The notes below the pieces were generated by a model that was not told the origin of the DNA, searched no databases, and saw only the letters and a list, made by a program, of their open reading frames with translations. A DNA stretch of 64,000 nt from the NCBI RefSeq assembly GCF_024979255.1, contig NZ_JANLCN010000003.1, forward strand, positions 124,001 through 188,000, read 5' to 3'. This stretch comes from Herbiconiux moechotypicola. Lineage in GTDB: Bacteria; Actinomycetota; Actinomycetes; Actinomycetales; Microbacteriaceae. Below, one piece after another: positions 15,915 through 24,602 of the stretch. Numbering within the stretch: position 1 is the stretch's first letter; each line of letters opens with the position of its first letter. Position numbers and translations under genes: made by a program.

Positions 15915-16715
15915 GTGAACCATCTCTTCCGCGACCTCGCCCCCGTCACCCCCGACACCTGGGCGATGCTCGACGACGAGGCCCGCACCCGCCTCGCCCC
16001 CGCACTCGGCGCGCGCAAGCTCGTCGACTTCGAGGGCCCGCTCGGGTGGGAGCACTCCGCCACCTCGATCGGCCGGGTCGGCGCCGTCGCCGACTCCCCC
16101 GCCGACGCGGTCATCGCCCGCTCGCGCGTGGTGCTGCCGCTCGCCGAGGTGCGCGCCGAGTTCACCCTCTCGCGCGGTGAGCTCGACGCCGCGGCGCGCG
16201 GGGCCATCGACGTCGACCTCACCGCACTCGACGAGGCGGCCGCGCGGTTGGCCGCCGTCGAGAACTCGGCCGTGTTCAACGGCTGGGACGCGATGGGATT
16301 CGCCGGCATCATCCCGTCGAGCCCGAACGCGCCGATCACCCGCGACGACGACCCTCAGCGCTTCGCCCAGCAGGTGGCCGCGGCGGCCGCCGAGCTGAAG
16401 CGCTCGGGCATCGGCGGCCCGTACGGCTTGGCGCTCGACACCGACGCCTGGGTGAACGTGGAGGGCGGCAGCGACACGGGCGGCACGCCACTCATCGAGC
16501 ACCTCAAGCGCATCCTCGACGGCCCCGTGGAGTGGGTGCCGGGCATCGAGGGAGCCGTGCTCGTGAGTCAGCGCGGCGGCGACTTCGTGTTCGAATCGGG
16601 GCAGGACATCGCGCTCGGCTACAGCCACCACACCCCCGACGCGGTCACCTTCTACCTCGAGGAGACCTTCAGCTTCCGCATCGCCACCCCCGAGGCGGCC
16701 GTAGCGCTGCGGTAA
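15915..16715 (+). CDS. enc: Encapsulin nanocompartment shell protein (family 1)
   Basis: The product is 266 residues, the usual family 1 length (HK97 capsid fold). Landmarks are the N-terminal helix NHLFRDLAPVTPDTWAMLDD, ARKLVDFEGPLGWEHSA, and the C-terminal DIALGYSHHTPDAVTFYLEE. The N-terminal segment forms the pocket that holds cargo peptides in studied shells. Many copies assemble into an icosahedral protein compartment around the DyP peroxidase encoded just upstream, probably for oxidative stress or damage control. The GTG at 15915 follows GAGAGGACC. It converges with the glycosyltransferase gene across 6 bases. Confidence 0.95.
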   Translation: MNHLFRDLAPVTPDTWAMLDDEARTRLAPALGARKLVDFEGPLGWEHSATSIGRVGAVADSPADAVIARSRVVLPLAEVRAEFTLSRGELDAAARGAIDVDLTALDEAAARLAAVENSAVFNGWDAMGFAGIIPSSPNAPITRDDDPQRFAQQVAAAAAELKRSGIGGPYGLALDTDAWVNVEGGSDTGGTPLIEHLKRILDGPVEWVPGIEGAVLVSQRGGDFVFESGQDIALGYSHHTPDAVTFYLEETFSFRIATPEAAVALR

Positions 16716-16721
16716 CACCGG

Positions 16722-18056
16722 TCACCACCACTGCGGCCACGTCTCCACGGCCGCCGCGATCTCGCGCTCGATGTTCGCCAGCGTGTCGTAGCGCGCCGAG
16801 GCGGCCGCCATACGCCCCGCCGCAGCCCCGAACCCCGCGTCGCGGTCGAGCACCCGCTCCACCGCGCCCCTCACGGCCGCCGCCGTCGGCGTTCCCGTGT
16901 GCAGATCGACGCCCACCCCCGACCACGCCACCCGCGCCGCCACCTCCGGCTTGTCCTCGGTGTCGCCCGCCACCACCAGCGGCACCCCCGCGGCGAGCGC
17001 CTGCTGCACCCCGCCGTATCCGCCGTTCGTCACGAACACCGAGGTCAGCGGCAGCAGCCGGTCGTAGGGCAGGTACGACGCCACGCGGGCGTTCGCCGGC
17101 ACCGGGCCCAGCGCATCCGGAGCCCGCCCGCCGAGTGACACGACCACGAGCACGTCGAGTGCGGCCAGCCCTTCGAGCGTGGGGCGGATGAGGCGCTCGA
17201 GATCATGGTTGTCGATCGTGCCCTGCGTGACGTGCACGACCGGGCGGGTGCCGTCGAGGTCGCCCCACCACTCCGGCAACGCGGCTCCGGCCGAGCCGAC
17301 CGCACCGCCCGAGCCGCCCGGCGCCGCGGCGGCCCCCAGCGGCATCGCCCCCACGAACACCGTGTTCGGCGCCAGGTCGCTGCGCGGGTACTCGAACTCC
17401 GGCGGCGAGAGCTGCATGAACCGGTCGAAGGCGCTCGAGATGTCCATGACGAACAGCTCGAGGTGATCGATGCCGAGCCCCGCGAAGATCTGCTCGGCCA
17501 CCCGCTGCGTGCGCCGGAACAGGATGCGCCGGGCCACCACATCGAGCACCCGGTTGCGCACGCGCCCCGGCAGCGTGGACGACGGCGGGATGCCCGTGCC
17601 GGCCGGTGCGACGTCGCGACTGCGCTGCGTGAGCGGCGTGACCCCCAGCGCCAGCACAGGAGGTCGCGGGCCGTCGCGCAGCAGCAGCGGCCCCACTCCC
17701 CCGAAGGCTCCGTCGACCAGCACGGCGTCGGGCCGCAACTCGTCGACGATCCGCTGCACCGAGCGGTACTGGTCGGGGATGGTCTTCACGAAGATGTTCT
17801 GGATGTCGTACTGCGCCTGCGCCAGGCCCCGGTAGCGCTCCCGCTCGGGCAGGTAGCTCGGCACGTCGCGGTCGTCGAAGTCGGCGATGCCGTCGAGCGG
17901 GCGGAACTCGGCCCCCGCATCCGTCACCCGGCGCGCGAAGCGGCTGCCGGTGAGCATGACGACGCGATGCCCACTGCTCACGAGATGAGCGGCGGCGGTG
18001 AGCAGCGGGCTCACGTGACCGTGGATGGGCGAGCTGCACACGAGGATGGTGGACAC
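16722..18056 (-). CDS. Macrolide-type glycosyltransferase (MGT, GT1 family)
   Basis: The product is 444 residues with a GT-B fold. The N-terminal acceptor domain opens with ILVCSSPIHGHVSPLL, typical of MGT enzymes. The C-terminal donor domain has VVHVTQGTIDN and VFVTNGGYGGVQQALAAGVP, the nucleotide-sugar signature. It should transfer a hexose from UDP- or TDP-sugar to a small hydrophobic molecule, for detoxification or modification; the acceptor is unknown. A Gly/Ala-rich insert (AAAAPGGSGGAVGSAGAA, about residue 245) links the domains. GTG start at 18056 with a TATAAAT box 5 bases upstream and no room for a ribosome site. Confidence 0.88.
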   Translation of the reverse strand: MSTILVCSSPIHGHVSPLLTAAAHLVSSGHRVVMLTGSRFARRVTDAGAEFRPLDGIADFDDRDVPSYLPERERYRGLAQAQYDIQNIFVKTIPDQYRSVQRIVDELRPDAVLVDGAFGGVGPLLLRDGPRPPVLALGVTPLTQRSRDVAPAGTGIPPSSTLPGRVRNRVLDVVARRILFRRTQRVAEQIFAGLGIDHLELFVMDISSAFDRFMQLSPPEFEYPRSDLAPNTVFVGAMPLGAAAAPGGSGGAVGSAGAALPEWWGDLDGTRPVVHVTQGTIDNHDLERLIRPTLEGLAALDVLVVVSLGGRAPDALGPVPANARVASYLPYDRLLPLTSVFVTNGGYGGVQQALAAGVPLVVAGDTEDKPEVAARVAWSGVGVDLHTGTPTAAAVRGAVERVLDRDAGFGAAAGRMAAASARYDTLANIEREIAAAVETWPQWW

Positions 18057-18061
18057 GAGAG

Positions 18062-18068
18062 ATTTATA
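18062..18068 (-). promoter_or_regulatory. -10 box for a leaderless glycosyltransferase transcript
   Basis: Reading leftward, TATAAAT is followed by 5 bases and then the GTG start codon. Transcription would begin at or next to the start codon, the usual arrangement for leaderless actinobacterial mRNAs. The surrounding 18057-18119 is strikingly AT-rich. No good -35 box is seen. Confidence 0.5.
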
Positions 18069-18119
18069 GCACGAATTTATTCATTGACGTATAGCTCTAA
18101 CCAATGTAGGAATGCAGCC

Positions 18120-18539
18120 ATGACATTCCTCACCTGGTGGTTCCGCCTCGTCGGCCTCGTCAACATCGTGCTCGGCGCGATGTGGCTCCCGTTCCTCAAC
18201 GCCCCTCGCCTCGAACTCACCGTGCCGGGGTGGGACGCGCCCATCGGCGGCACTGCGTACCGCGGCTTCCTCGACTTCACGATGCTGTTCGGGCTCGACC
18301 TGCTCATCCTCGGCGCGTTCCTCATCGCGGCCTCGTTCCGGCCGTTCGAGAGCCGCATCGTGGCGTGGCTCGCCATCGTGCTGTCGATCGTGCGCGGCAT
18401 CCTCGACGACCTCTACATGATCGCGGCCGGCTACCCGCTGCCCGGCATGCTGGCGTTCATCGCCCTGCACCTCGCCATCGTCGTGACGGGCCTGTTCGCC
18501 CTGCGCGCCGCCGGGCGGTCGCGGAGGACCACCGCCTAG
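18120..18539 (+). CDS. Small four-helix membrane protein (BphX-like)
   Basis: The product is 139 residues with four hydrophobic helices: LVGLVNIVLGAMWLPF, FTMLFGLDLLILGAFLIAAS, IVAWLAIVLSIVRGI and MLAFIALHLAIVVTGLFAL. The layout resembles the BphX-like/DUF4345 group, whose role is not established. The ATG at 18120 follows AATGTAGGAATGCAGCC. It lies 10 bases before the TetR gene and is likely co-transcribed with it, from the AT-rich region shared with the divergent glycosyltransferase. Confidence 0.65.
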   Translation: MTFLTWWFRLVGLVNIVLGAMWLPFLNAPRLELTVPGWDAPIGGTAYRGFLDFTMLFGLDLLILGAFLIAASFRPFESRIVAWLAIVLSIVRGILDDLYMIAAGYPLPGMLAFIALHLAIVVTGLFALRAAGRSRRTTA

Positions 18540-18549
18540 GATCGGCACC

Positions 18550-19185
18550 ATGGCACCGCGCAGCTACTCCTCGCCCATCCGGGAGGAGACCTCGGCGTAC
18601 ACCCGCCGCCGGATCGTGGAGGCCGCGGCCACGCTGTTCTCCCGCGACGGCTACCAGGGCACCACCATGGCGGCCATCGCGAAGGAGGCCGGCGTCTCGG
18701 TGCAGAGCGTGCACCTCGCCGGCCCGAAGAGCGCCCTGCTCATGGCCGCGTTCGAGCTCGCGCTGGCCGGCGACGAGGGTACGCACCCGCTGCACGAGCG
18801 CCCCGCGGTGGCGGCGATCATGCAGCTACCGCCCGCCGAGGCGCTGCCGGCCTACCTCGCGTTCCTCGCCGAGGCCAATGCCCGCACCGCAGGCATCGAC
18901 CGCGCGCTCTACGTGGCCGCCGAGACCGACGAGACCGTGGCCGCGCTCGTGGCCGACCTCAACACCCGCCGGCACGCCGACATCGGCGCGGCCATCGCCT
19001 GGAGCGCCGCCCACGGCCTCCTGCACGGCGACGTCGACCCCGACGAGCGCACCGAGGTACTCACCCACCTCGTCTCGCCCGACACCTTCCGCTTCTTCAC
19101 CCAGGAGCGCGGCTGGAGCGTCGACCACTACACCCGCTGGCTCGGCGACGCCATCCAGCGCCTCGTCTTCCGCACTCCCGGCTGA
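18550..19185 (+). CDS. TetR family transcriptional regulator
   Basis: The product is 211 residues. The N-terminal TetR helix-turn-helix spans about residues 18-65 (RRIVEAAATLFSRDGYQGTT and IAKEAGVSVQSVH). The expected YYHF-like turn is replaced by VHLAGPKSALL. The rest is a helical ligand domain without assigned effector. The preceding 4-TM gene and the divergent glycosyltransferase are natural candidate targets. Stop at 19185, 57 bases before the end of the convergent aldo-keto reductase; that spacer has only GGATGCGCGGG words. Confidence 0.85.
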   Translation: MAPRSYSSPIREETSAYTRRRIVEAAATLFSRDGYQGTTMAAIAKEAGVSVQSVHLAGPKSALLMAAFELALAGDEGTHPLHERPAVAAIMQLPPAEALPAYLAFLAEANARTAGIDRALYVAAETDETVAALVADLNTRRHADIGAAIAWSAAHGLLHGDVDPDERTEVLTHLVSPDTFRFFTQERGWSVDHYTRWLGDAIQRLVFRTPG

Positions 19186-19242
19186 CCCCGCGGCTCCGGA
19201 TGCGCGGGGCGAGCGGATGCGCGGGCCAGACCCGCGGCTCCC

Positions 19243-20265
19243 TCAGCGGCGGCGCTCGCCCGGCGTGAGCTCGAAGGCGCTGTAGCTGGTGTCGTCGGGG
19301 TTGAGGGTGACACCCGGCGGCACGAGCTCGTCGATGCGGTCGAGCACCTCCTCGGAGAGCACCACGTCGGCGGCCGGCAGCTGCGAGACGAGCTGCTCCA
19401 TCGTGCGCGGCCCGATGATGGCCGAGGTGATGCCCGGGTGCCGGATGACGAACGCCAGCGCCAGCTCGATCATCGTCAGCCCCGCCTCCTCGGCGAGCGC
19501 CGAGAGCTGCGTCACCACCTCGAGCTTGCGCTGGTTCGCCGGGCTCGTCATGTCGAAGCGGGCCGCGGGCCGCGCCGACGAGGTGGGGGCCGCATCCTTG
19601 CTCCACCGTCCCGAGAGCCATCCGCCGGCGAGCGGGCTGTAGCTCAGCACCCCCATGCCGTGCCGGCGCGCGGTGGGCAGCACGTCGGCCTCGATGCCCC
19701 GCACGAGCACGGAGTACGGCGGCTGCTCGGTCACGAAGCGCTGCAGCCGGCGGTCGCTCGCCACCCATTGCGCCTCGACGATCTGGCTGCCGGTGAACGA
19801 CGACGACCCGATGTAGCGCACCTTGCCCTGGTGCACCAGGTCGGTGAGGGCACCGAGCGTCTCCTCGATGTCGGTGTCAGGCGTGGGCCGGTGCACTTGG
19901 TAGAGGTCGATGTAGTCGGTACCGAGGCGGGTGAGGGAGGCCTCCACCTCCTGCATGATCCACTTGCGGGAGCCGCCGCGGCGGTTCACGCCCTCGGCCC
20001 CGACGCCACCCATCGGCATGAAGAACTTGGTGGCGAGCACCACGTCGTCGCGGCGCCCCGCGAGCGCCTTGCCGACGATGCGTTCCGACTCGCCCGCCGA
20101 GTACACGTCGGCCGTGTCGACGAAGTTCACCCCCGCGTCGAGTGCGGCGTGGATGACCCGGATCGAGTCGGACTCGTCGGGATTGCCCCACGGCCCGAAC
20201 ATCATCGTGCCGAGGCAGAGCGGGCTCACCGAGACTCCGGTGCGGCCGAGGGGACGGTAGTCCAT
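19243..20265 (-). CDS. Aldo/keto reductase
   Basis: The product is 340 residues. It has the AKR barrel hallmarks: start MDYRPLGRTGVSVSPLCLGT, catalytic Asp/Tyr in FVDTADVYSAGESE, lysine in VVLATKFFMPMG, histidine in DLYQVHRPTP, and the C-terminal NADPH motif ITSAIIGPRTMEQL. It reduces carbonyls with NADPH; the substrate is unknown. A second, unrelated-type aldo-keto reductase is at 31606-32445. The ATG at 20265 is preceded by GGAAGG. Confidence 0.88.
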   Translation of the reverse strand: MDYRPLGRTGVSVSPLCLGTMMFGPWGNPDESDSIRVIHAALDAGVNFVDTADVYSAGESERIVGKALAGRRDDVVLATKFFMPMGGVGAEGVNRRGGSRKWIMQEVEASLTRLGTDYIDLYQVHRPTPDTDIEETLGALTDLVHQGKVRYIGSSSFTGSQIVEAQWVASDRRLQRFVTEQPPYSVLVRGIEADVLPTARRHGMGVLSYSPLAGGWLSGRWSKDAAPTSSARPAARFDMTSPANQRKLEVVTQLSALAEEAGLTMIELALAFVIRHPGITSAIIGPRTMEQLVSQLPAADVVLSEEVLDRIDELVPPGVTLNPDDTSYSAFELTPGERRR

Positions 20266-20353
20266 GGAGGTTCCTTCCGATCGTGGTGCTCTTCGCACGC
20301 TACGCCGCCACCCGCCGCGGGTGACAGGCACTGCCGGTACCCCCGCGGCGCCG

Positions 20354-20962
20354 TCAGCGCAGGCCGGCCGCCCGCAGCTGGTCGCGCACGGCCGCGAGCA
20401 CGTCGGCGGCGGGCGCGGCGGCGGGGGCACTCGCCATCGCGAGATACAGCACTGCCGAGACCACCCGCGCGAGCGCCGCCGCCCGCGCCGCATCACGGGC
20501 CGGCGCGGCGCCGGCGCCCGTCACGGCACCGGCGAGCACCCCGGCCACGGCCTCCTCGGTCTCGGCCACGATCGCGAGCGCCGCCTCGCGCTGCGGCTCC
20601 CCCGGCGCGCCGAACACCATCTCGCGCAGGTAGTGCCGCCCGTTCTCCACGTGCATCCGGTTGCACTCGACGACGGGCGTGACGAGCGCCATCACCCGGT
20701 CGAGATCGCCGGATGCGCGCGACGCCGTCTTCCGTCCCCGCCCGAGCGCCTCCGCGTAGCGCGCGTTCTGCACGAGCAGCAGCAGCTCGCCCTTGGTCTT
20801 GGCGTAGAGGAACACGGTGCCGGCCCCCACGCCGGCCCGCTCGGCGACGGCCTGGGTGGTGACCCCGTGCATCCCGTGCGCGTCGAACAGTTCGCCCGCG
20901 GCCTCGACGATGCGGTCGAGCTTCTGCTGCTTGTTCAGCGCGCGGCGCCCGACGGCCGTCAC
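20354..20962 (-). CDS. TetR family regulator co-transcribed with dihydrolipoyl dehydrogenase
   Basis: The product is 202 residues. The DNA-binding domain is at about residues 10-58 ([20 protein letters not shown], then [20 protein letters not shown]). The C-terminal domain is Ala-rich. The GTG at 20962 overlaps the stop of the preceding dihydrolipoyl dehydrogenase gene by 4 bases (GTGA), so both come from one mRNA. A perfect 24-bp palindrome ahead of that gene is the likely binding site, making this a self-controlled two-gene unit. Confidence 0.85.
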   Translation of the reverse strand: MTAVGRRALNKQQKLDRIVEAAGELFDAHGMHGVTTQAVAERAGVGAGTVFLYAKTKGELLLLVQNARYAEALGRGRKTASRASGDLDRVMALVTPVVECNRMHVENGRHYLREMVFGAPGEPQREAALAIVAETEEAVAGVLAGAVTGAGAAPARDAARAAALARVVSAVLYLAMASAPAAAPAADVLAAVRDQLRAAGLR

Positions 20963-22362
20963 AGGTTGATCATGTGCCCGGTCAGCCCGTGGAACGCCTC
21001 CTGCAGCGCCTCGCCGAGCGTGGGATGTGTATGCACGTTGCGGGCGAGCTCGGCGGCGGTGAGGTCCCACTTCTGGGCGAGGGTGAGTTCGGGCAGCAGC
21101 TCGGCGACGTCGGCCCCGATGAGGTGACCGCCGAGCAGCTCGCCGTACTGCGCATCCGCGACGAGCTTCACGAAGCCGCCCGCCTCGCCCAGCCCCTGCG
21201 CCTTGCCGTTGGCGGTGAAGGGGAACTTCGCCACCTTCACCTCGTGCCCCTCGTCGCGCGCCTGCTGCTCGGTGAGCCCGAAGGAGGCCACCTGCGGCTG
21301 GCTGAAGGTGGCGCGCGGCATCATGCGGTAGTCGCCGAGCGTCATGGTCTCGGCGCCGGCGATGGTCTCGGCGGCCACGACGCCCTGCGCCTCGGCCACG
21401 TGCGCCAGCTGCAGCTTGGCCGTGACGTCTCCGATGGCGTAGAGGTGTGGCACCGAGGTGCGCATGTGGTCGTCGATGGCGATCGCGCCCCTTTCGGTAA
21501 GGGCGACGCCGGTGCGCTCGAGGCCGTAGCCCTCGGTGCGCGGGGCGAATCCCACCGACATGAGCACGCGGTCGGCGCGGATGCTCGTGCGCTCTCCGCC
21601 CGCCGGCGTGTACTCGACCACGACCGACGAGCCCTCGTCGGTGACCGACTCGACCTTCGTGGAGGTGAGCAGCGTGATGCCGAGCTTCTTGTACTGACGC
21701 GCGATCTCCTTCGACACCTCCGCATCCTCGTTGGGGAGGGCGCGGTCGACGTACTCGATGATCGTCACCTGCACGCCGTAGTTGACGAGCACGTAGGCGA
21801 ACTCCATGCCGATGGCACCGGCCCCCACGATCACGATCGACCCGGGCAGCTCGCGCGAGAGGATCTGCGACTCGTAGGTGACCACGTTCTCGCTGAGCGC
21901 GACGCCGGGCAGCAGGCGCACCACCGAGCCTGTCGCGATGATCGCGTCGTCGAACGTGACGGTGGTGGTGCCACCGCCCGTGAGCGCGACCTCGATGGTG
22001 CGGGCGTCGACGAAGGTGCCGAGCCCGTCGAGCTCGGTGATGCCGTTCTTCTTCATGAGGTAGTGCACGCCCTTGACCCGGCCGTCGGCCACCACCCGGG
22101 AGCGGTCGAACGCGGCTCCGTAGTCGAAGCTCACCTCTCCCGAGATGCCGAACAGTTCGGTCTGCTGCGTGACGGTGTGGGCGAGCTCGGCGTTGCGCAG
22201 CAGCGCCTTCGAGGGGATGCAGCCCACGTTGAGGCACACCCCGCCCCAGTACTGCTTCTCGATGACGGCGACGCTCTTGCCGAGCTGCGCGGCGCGGATG
22301 GCGGCCACGTACCCGCCGGGCCCGGCTCCGAGAACGACGACGTCGACGTGCTGCGCGGTCAT
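20959..22362 (-). CDS. lpdA: Dihydrolipoyl dehydrogenase (E3)
   Basis: The product is 467 residues, full length. It has FAD motif GAGPGG (12-17), the redox pair Cys43/Cys48 in [13 protein letters not shown], the NAD-binding [12 protein letters not shown], and the C-terminal [14 protein letters not shown] with the catalytic His-Glu pair. It reoxidises dihydrolipoamide of 2-oxoacid dehydrogenases or the glycine cleavage system. It is not next to any E1/E2 genes; the only E1/E2 set in the window (39237-42411) has a neighbour that lacks the cysteines, so this enzyme could serve it. The palindrome 22374-22397 is 12 bases upstream. Confidence 0.95.
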   Translation of the reverse strand: MTAQHVDVVVLGAGPGGYVAAIRAAQLGKSVAVIEKQYWGGVCLNVGCIPSKALLRNAELAHTVTQQTELFGISGEVSFDYGAAFDRSRVVADGRVKGVHYLMKKNGITELDGLGTFVDARTIEVALTGGGTTTVTFDDAIIATGSVVRLLPGVALSENVVTYESQILSRELPGSIVIVGAGAIGMEFAYVLVNYGVQVTIIEYVDRALPNEDAEVSKEIARQYKKLGITLLTSTKVESVTDEGSSVVVEYTPAGGERTSIRADRVLMSVGFAPRTEGYGLERTGVALTERGAIAIDDHMRTSVPHLYAIGDVTAKLQLAHVAEAQGVVAAETIAGAETMTLGDYRMMPRATFSQPQVASFGLTEQQARDEGHEVKVAKFPFTANGKAQGLGEAGGFVKLVADAQYGELLGGHLIGADVAELLPELTLAQKWDLTAAELARNVHTHPTLGEALQEAFHGLTGHMINL

Positions 22363-22373
22363 GGGGTCTCCTT

Positions 22374-22397
22374 CAATTCTGAGTGCACTCAGAATTG
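22374..22397. promoter_or_regulatory. Perfect 24-bp palindrome, probable TetR operator
   Basis: The sequence 22374-22397 is its own reverse complement over all 24 bases, with core TGAGTGCACTCA. It ends 12 bases before the lpdA start, in a 73-base AT-rich gap. Length, symmetry and core are typical of TetR-family operators. The co-transcribed TetR protein at 20354-20962 is the obvious ligand; this is inferred. Confidence 0.7.
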
Positions 22398-22435
22398 TAC
22401 GCCCCGCCCGCCGGGTCGCGTCGGCCGCGCGCGGA

Positions 22436-22813
22436 TCAGGAGCGGAAGTACGCGTTGGCCCGGGAGGTGTAGAGCATGATCAGTCCCACCACGGCGAGGA
22501 GGGCCGACACCACGGGGCCGAGGATGGTGGCGGGCTGCGCGAGCAGCACGTAGATCGCGTTGGCGATGGAGAGCAGCAGCACGATGGTGGTGAGCACCCG
22601 GGCCACACCGCTCCCCCGCAGCAATCCCACGCCGACCGCGATGGTGATGACGCCCAGGATGATCGAGATGATCGCCGAGGCCGCGAGCGGACCGGCGAGC
22701 TCGCCGCCCGCGGGCGCGGCCACGAGCGAGAAGATGCCGCCAAGCAGGGTGAACAGGCCCTGGATCCACACGATCACGGCGACGAGGGTCACTCCGGCAG
22801 GGCGTCTGGCCAT
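22436..22813 (-). CDS. Four-helix membrane protein of unknown function
   Basis: The product is 125 residues with four hydrophobic segments: [60 protein letters not shown] and [17 protein letters not shown]. It matches the general plan of actinobacterial DUF7144-type four-helix proteins, but no function is known to me. The ATG at 22813 begins MARRPAGV. It lies 38 bases upstream of the lpdA operator on the same strand. Confidence 0.65.
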   Translation of the reverse strand: MARRPAGVTLVAVIVWIQGLFTLLGGIFSLVAAPAGGELAGPLAASAIISIILGVITIAVGVGLLRGSGVARVLTTIVLLLSIANAIYVLLAQPATILGPVVSALLAVVGLIMLYTSRANAYFRS

Positions 22814-22874
22814 GGCCCCACACTACCGACAGTTTCACCCAGCGCGAGGGCGCCACCGCGAGTAGGGTGCGAGC

Positions 22875-23369
22875 ATGCCCGTCACGCAGAGCACGGTCGA
22901 CGACGACCAGCACAGTCTCACCATCGAGGGCGAGTTCGCCGCCCCGGTCGACCGCGTCTGGCAGCTGTGGGCCGACCCGCGGCAGCTCGAGCGCTGGTGG
23001 GGCCCGCCCACCTGGCCGGCCACCTTCCGCGAGCTCGAGCTCCACCCGGGGGGCACCGCCCACTACGTGATGACGGGCCCCGACGGCACCGAGGCGGGCG
23101 GGATGTGGAACGTCACCGCCGTCGACGCCCCCACCTCGTTCTCGTTCGACGACCGCTTCGCCGACGCCGACGGGCATCCCCTCCCCGACATGCCCGTCAC
23201 GCACGGCACCGTCACCCTGGAGCCGATCGGCGGCGACGTCGTGGCCACCCGCATGCTCGTCGTCTCACACTACGACACGGCCGACGAGCTGCACCGGGTG
23301 CTCGAGATGGGCATGGAGGAGGGGATGCGCCTGGCCGCCGGCCAGATCGACGCGCTCCTCGCGGAGTGA
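22875..23369 (+). CDS. SRPBCC (START-like, AHSA1-type) domain protein
   Basis: The product is 164 residues. It shows the helix-grip fold of the AHSA1/CalC group: the strand HSLTIEGEFAAPVDRVWQLW, then RWWGPPTWP and the final helix MEEGMRLAAGQIDALLAE. These proteins bind hydrophobic ligands; some are partners of ArsR regulators. No such regulator is adjacent. Start ATG 22875. It converges with the alcohol dehydrogenase gene with 3 bases between stops. Confidence 0.8.
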   Translation: MPVTQSTVDDDQHSLTIEGEFAAPVDRVWQLWADPRQLERWWGPPTWPATFRELELHPGGTAHYVMTGPDGTEAGGMWNVTAVDAPTSFSFDDRFADADGHPLPDMPVTHGTVTLEPIGGDVVATRMLVVSHYDTADELHRVLEMGMEEGMRLAAGQIDALLAE

Positions 23370-23372
23370 GCG

Positions 23373-24479
23373 CTACGGCATCGTGAGCACGGCCTTCACG
23401 GCCACGCCCGACTGCGTGTCGGCGATCGCCTGCTCGATCTGCTCGAACGGGTACCGCGTCACCAGCTCGTCGAAGGGGAACAGCCCCGCCTCGAACAGCG
23501 CCAGCATCTCAGGGATGAAGATCTGCGGCACCGAGTCGCCCTCGATCGCCCCCACCAGCGTCTTGCCGGCGCCCGACACCAGCCCGAGCGGCAGCACCGC
23601 ATCCGGCTTCCCCACGCCGAGCAGCGCGATGGTGGCCCCGAAGCGGGTGGCCGCCACGACGTTCTGGATCACCTGCGGCACTGCGGTGGTGTCGACGCCG
23701 TAGGCGGCTCCGAGCCCGTCGGTGATCTCGAGGATGCGCGCGACGACGTCGTCGGTGCGGCCGTTCACGACGTGGGTGGCGCCGAGCTTGGTGGCGAACT
23801 CGAGGCGCTCGGGCAGCACGTCGACCGCGATGATCGTGGTGGCGCCGGCGACCTTGGCGGCCATGATCGCCGAGAGGCCCACGGCGCCGGTGCCGCTCAC
23901 GACCACGCTCGATCCGGCGGGCACGTCGAGCGTGTTCAGCACGGTTCCCGCGCCGGTCTGGATGCCGCAGCCGAGCGGCCCCACGATGTCGAGCGGGATG
24001 TGCGCAGGCACCTTCACGGCGTTGCGCTCGGCCACGATGGCGTGGGTGGCGAACGAGGACTGACCGAAGAAGGCTCCGTGCATCTCGCCGCCGTCGGGTG
24101 CGGTCATGGTGCCGGAGCCGTCTTCGCGCACGCCGGCGACGTTGAGCAGCATGAACTTGAGGCAGTACGCCTCGCGGCCGACGAGGCAGTTGGCGCAGTG
24201 GCCGCACGAGGCGAACGACACCGCCACGTGGTCTCCGATGGCGAAGTCGGTGACGGCCGAGCCGACCTGCTCCACGACGCCCGCACCCTCGTGCCCCAAC
24301 ACCGTCGGGAAGGCGGCCGGGATGTGACCGTGCACGACCGCGAGGTCGGTATGACAGAGGCCGGTGGCGACGATCTTCACGAGCAGCTCGTTCGGCCGGA
24401 TGTCGTCGAGCACGACGTCTTCGAAGGAGAACGGGGAGTCGAGGCCGCGGAGCACGGCGGCGTGGGCGGTGGTGGTCAT
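23373..24479 (-). CDS. Zinc-dependent NAD(P) alcohol dehydrogenase (class III / aryl-alcohol type)
   Basis: The product is 368 residues. Catalytic zinc ligands are in TGLCHTDL and LGHEGAGVV. The four structural-zinc cysteines are in SCGHCANCLVGREAYC. The nucleotide fold has GTGAVGLSAIMAAK. GCGIQTGAGTV is typical of the class III and aryl-alcohol dehydrogenase groups, which oxidise aromatic alcohols or thiol adducts of aldehydes. The ATG at 24479 has AGAAAGG upstream. It is divergent from an HxlR regulator with a candidate cysteine sensor, suggesting control by electrophiles or aldehydes (inference). Confidence 0.9.
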   Translation of the reverse strand: MTTTAHAAVLRGLDSPFSFEDVVLDDIRPNELLVKIVATGLCHTDLAVVHGHIPAAFPTVLGHEGAGVVEQVGSAVTDFAIGDHVAVSFASCGHCANCLVGREAYCLKFMLLNVAGVREDGSGTMTAPDGGEMHGAFFGQSSFATHAIVAERNAVKVPAHIPLDIVGPLGCGIQTGAGTVLNTLDVPAGSSVVVSGTGAVGLSAIMAAKVAGATTIIAVDVLPERLEFATKLGATHVVNGRTDDVVARILEITDGLGAAYGVDTTAVPQVIQNVVAATRFGATIALLGVGKPDAVLPLGLVSGAGKTLVGAIEGDSVPQIFIPEMLALFEAGLFPFDELVTRYPFEQIEQAIADTQSGVAVKAVLTMP

Positions 24480-24520
24480 GGTGTGCCTTTCTCGGGATGA
24501 CACACCTCAGCCTACGCTTC

Positions 24521-24536
24521 TCTGACAGGTGTCAGA
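24521..24536. promoter_or_regulatory. Palindrome TCTGACA-N2-TGTCAGA in the ADH / HxlR divergent promoter
   Basis: The arms 24521-24527 and 24530-24536 are perfectly complementary around GG. The site is 42 bases from the ADH start and just upstream of a candidate -35 box for hxlR. An HxlR dimer is the likely ligand, controlling both genes. Confidence 0.5.
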
Positions 24537-24539
24537 TAG

Positions 24540-24568
24540 TTGCCGAGAATCGCTATTGATTGCATACT
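24540..24568 (+). promoter_or_regulatory. Candidate promoter for the HxlR gene
   Basis: TTGCCG (24540-24545) and CATACT (24563-24568) are 17 bases apart in an AT-rich stretch, 35 bases before the GTG start. It abuts the palindrome at 24521-24536, so a bound regulator would block polymerase. Confidence 0.4.
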
Positions 24569-24602
24569 AGATACCCAGAAGAAACCAAGGAAGGGATTCG
24601 GC

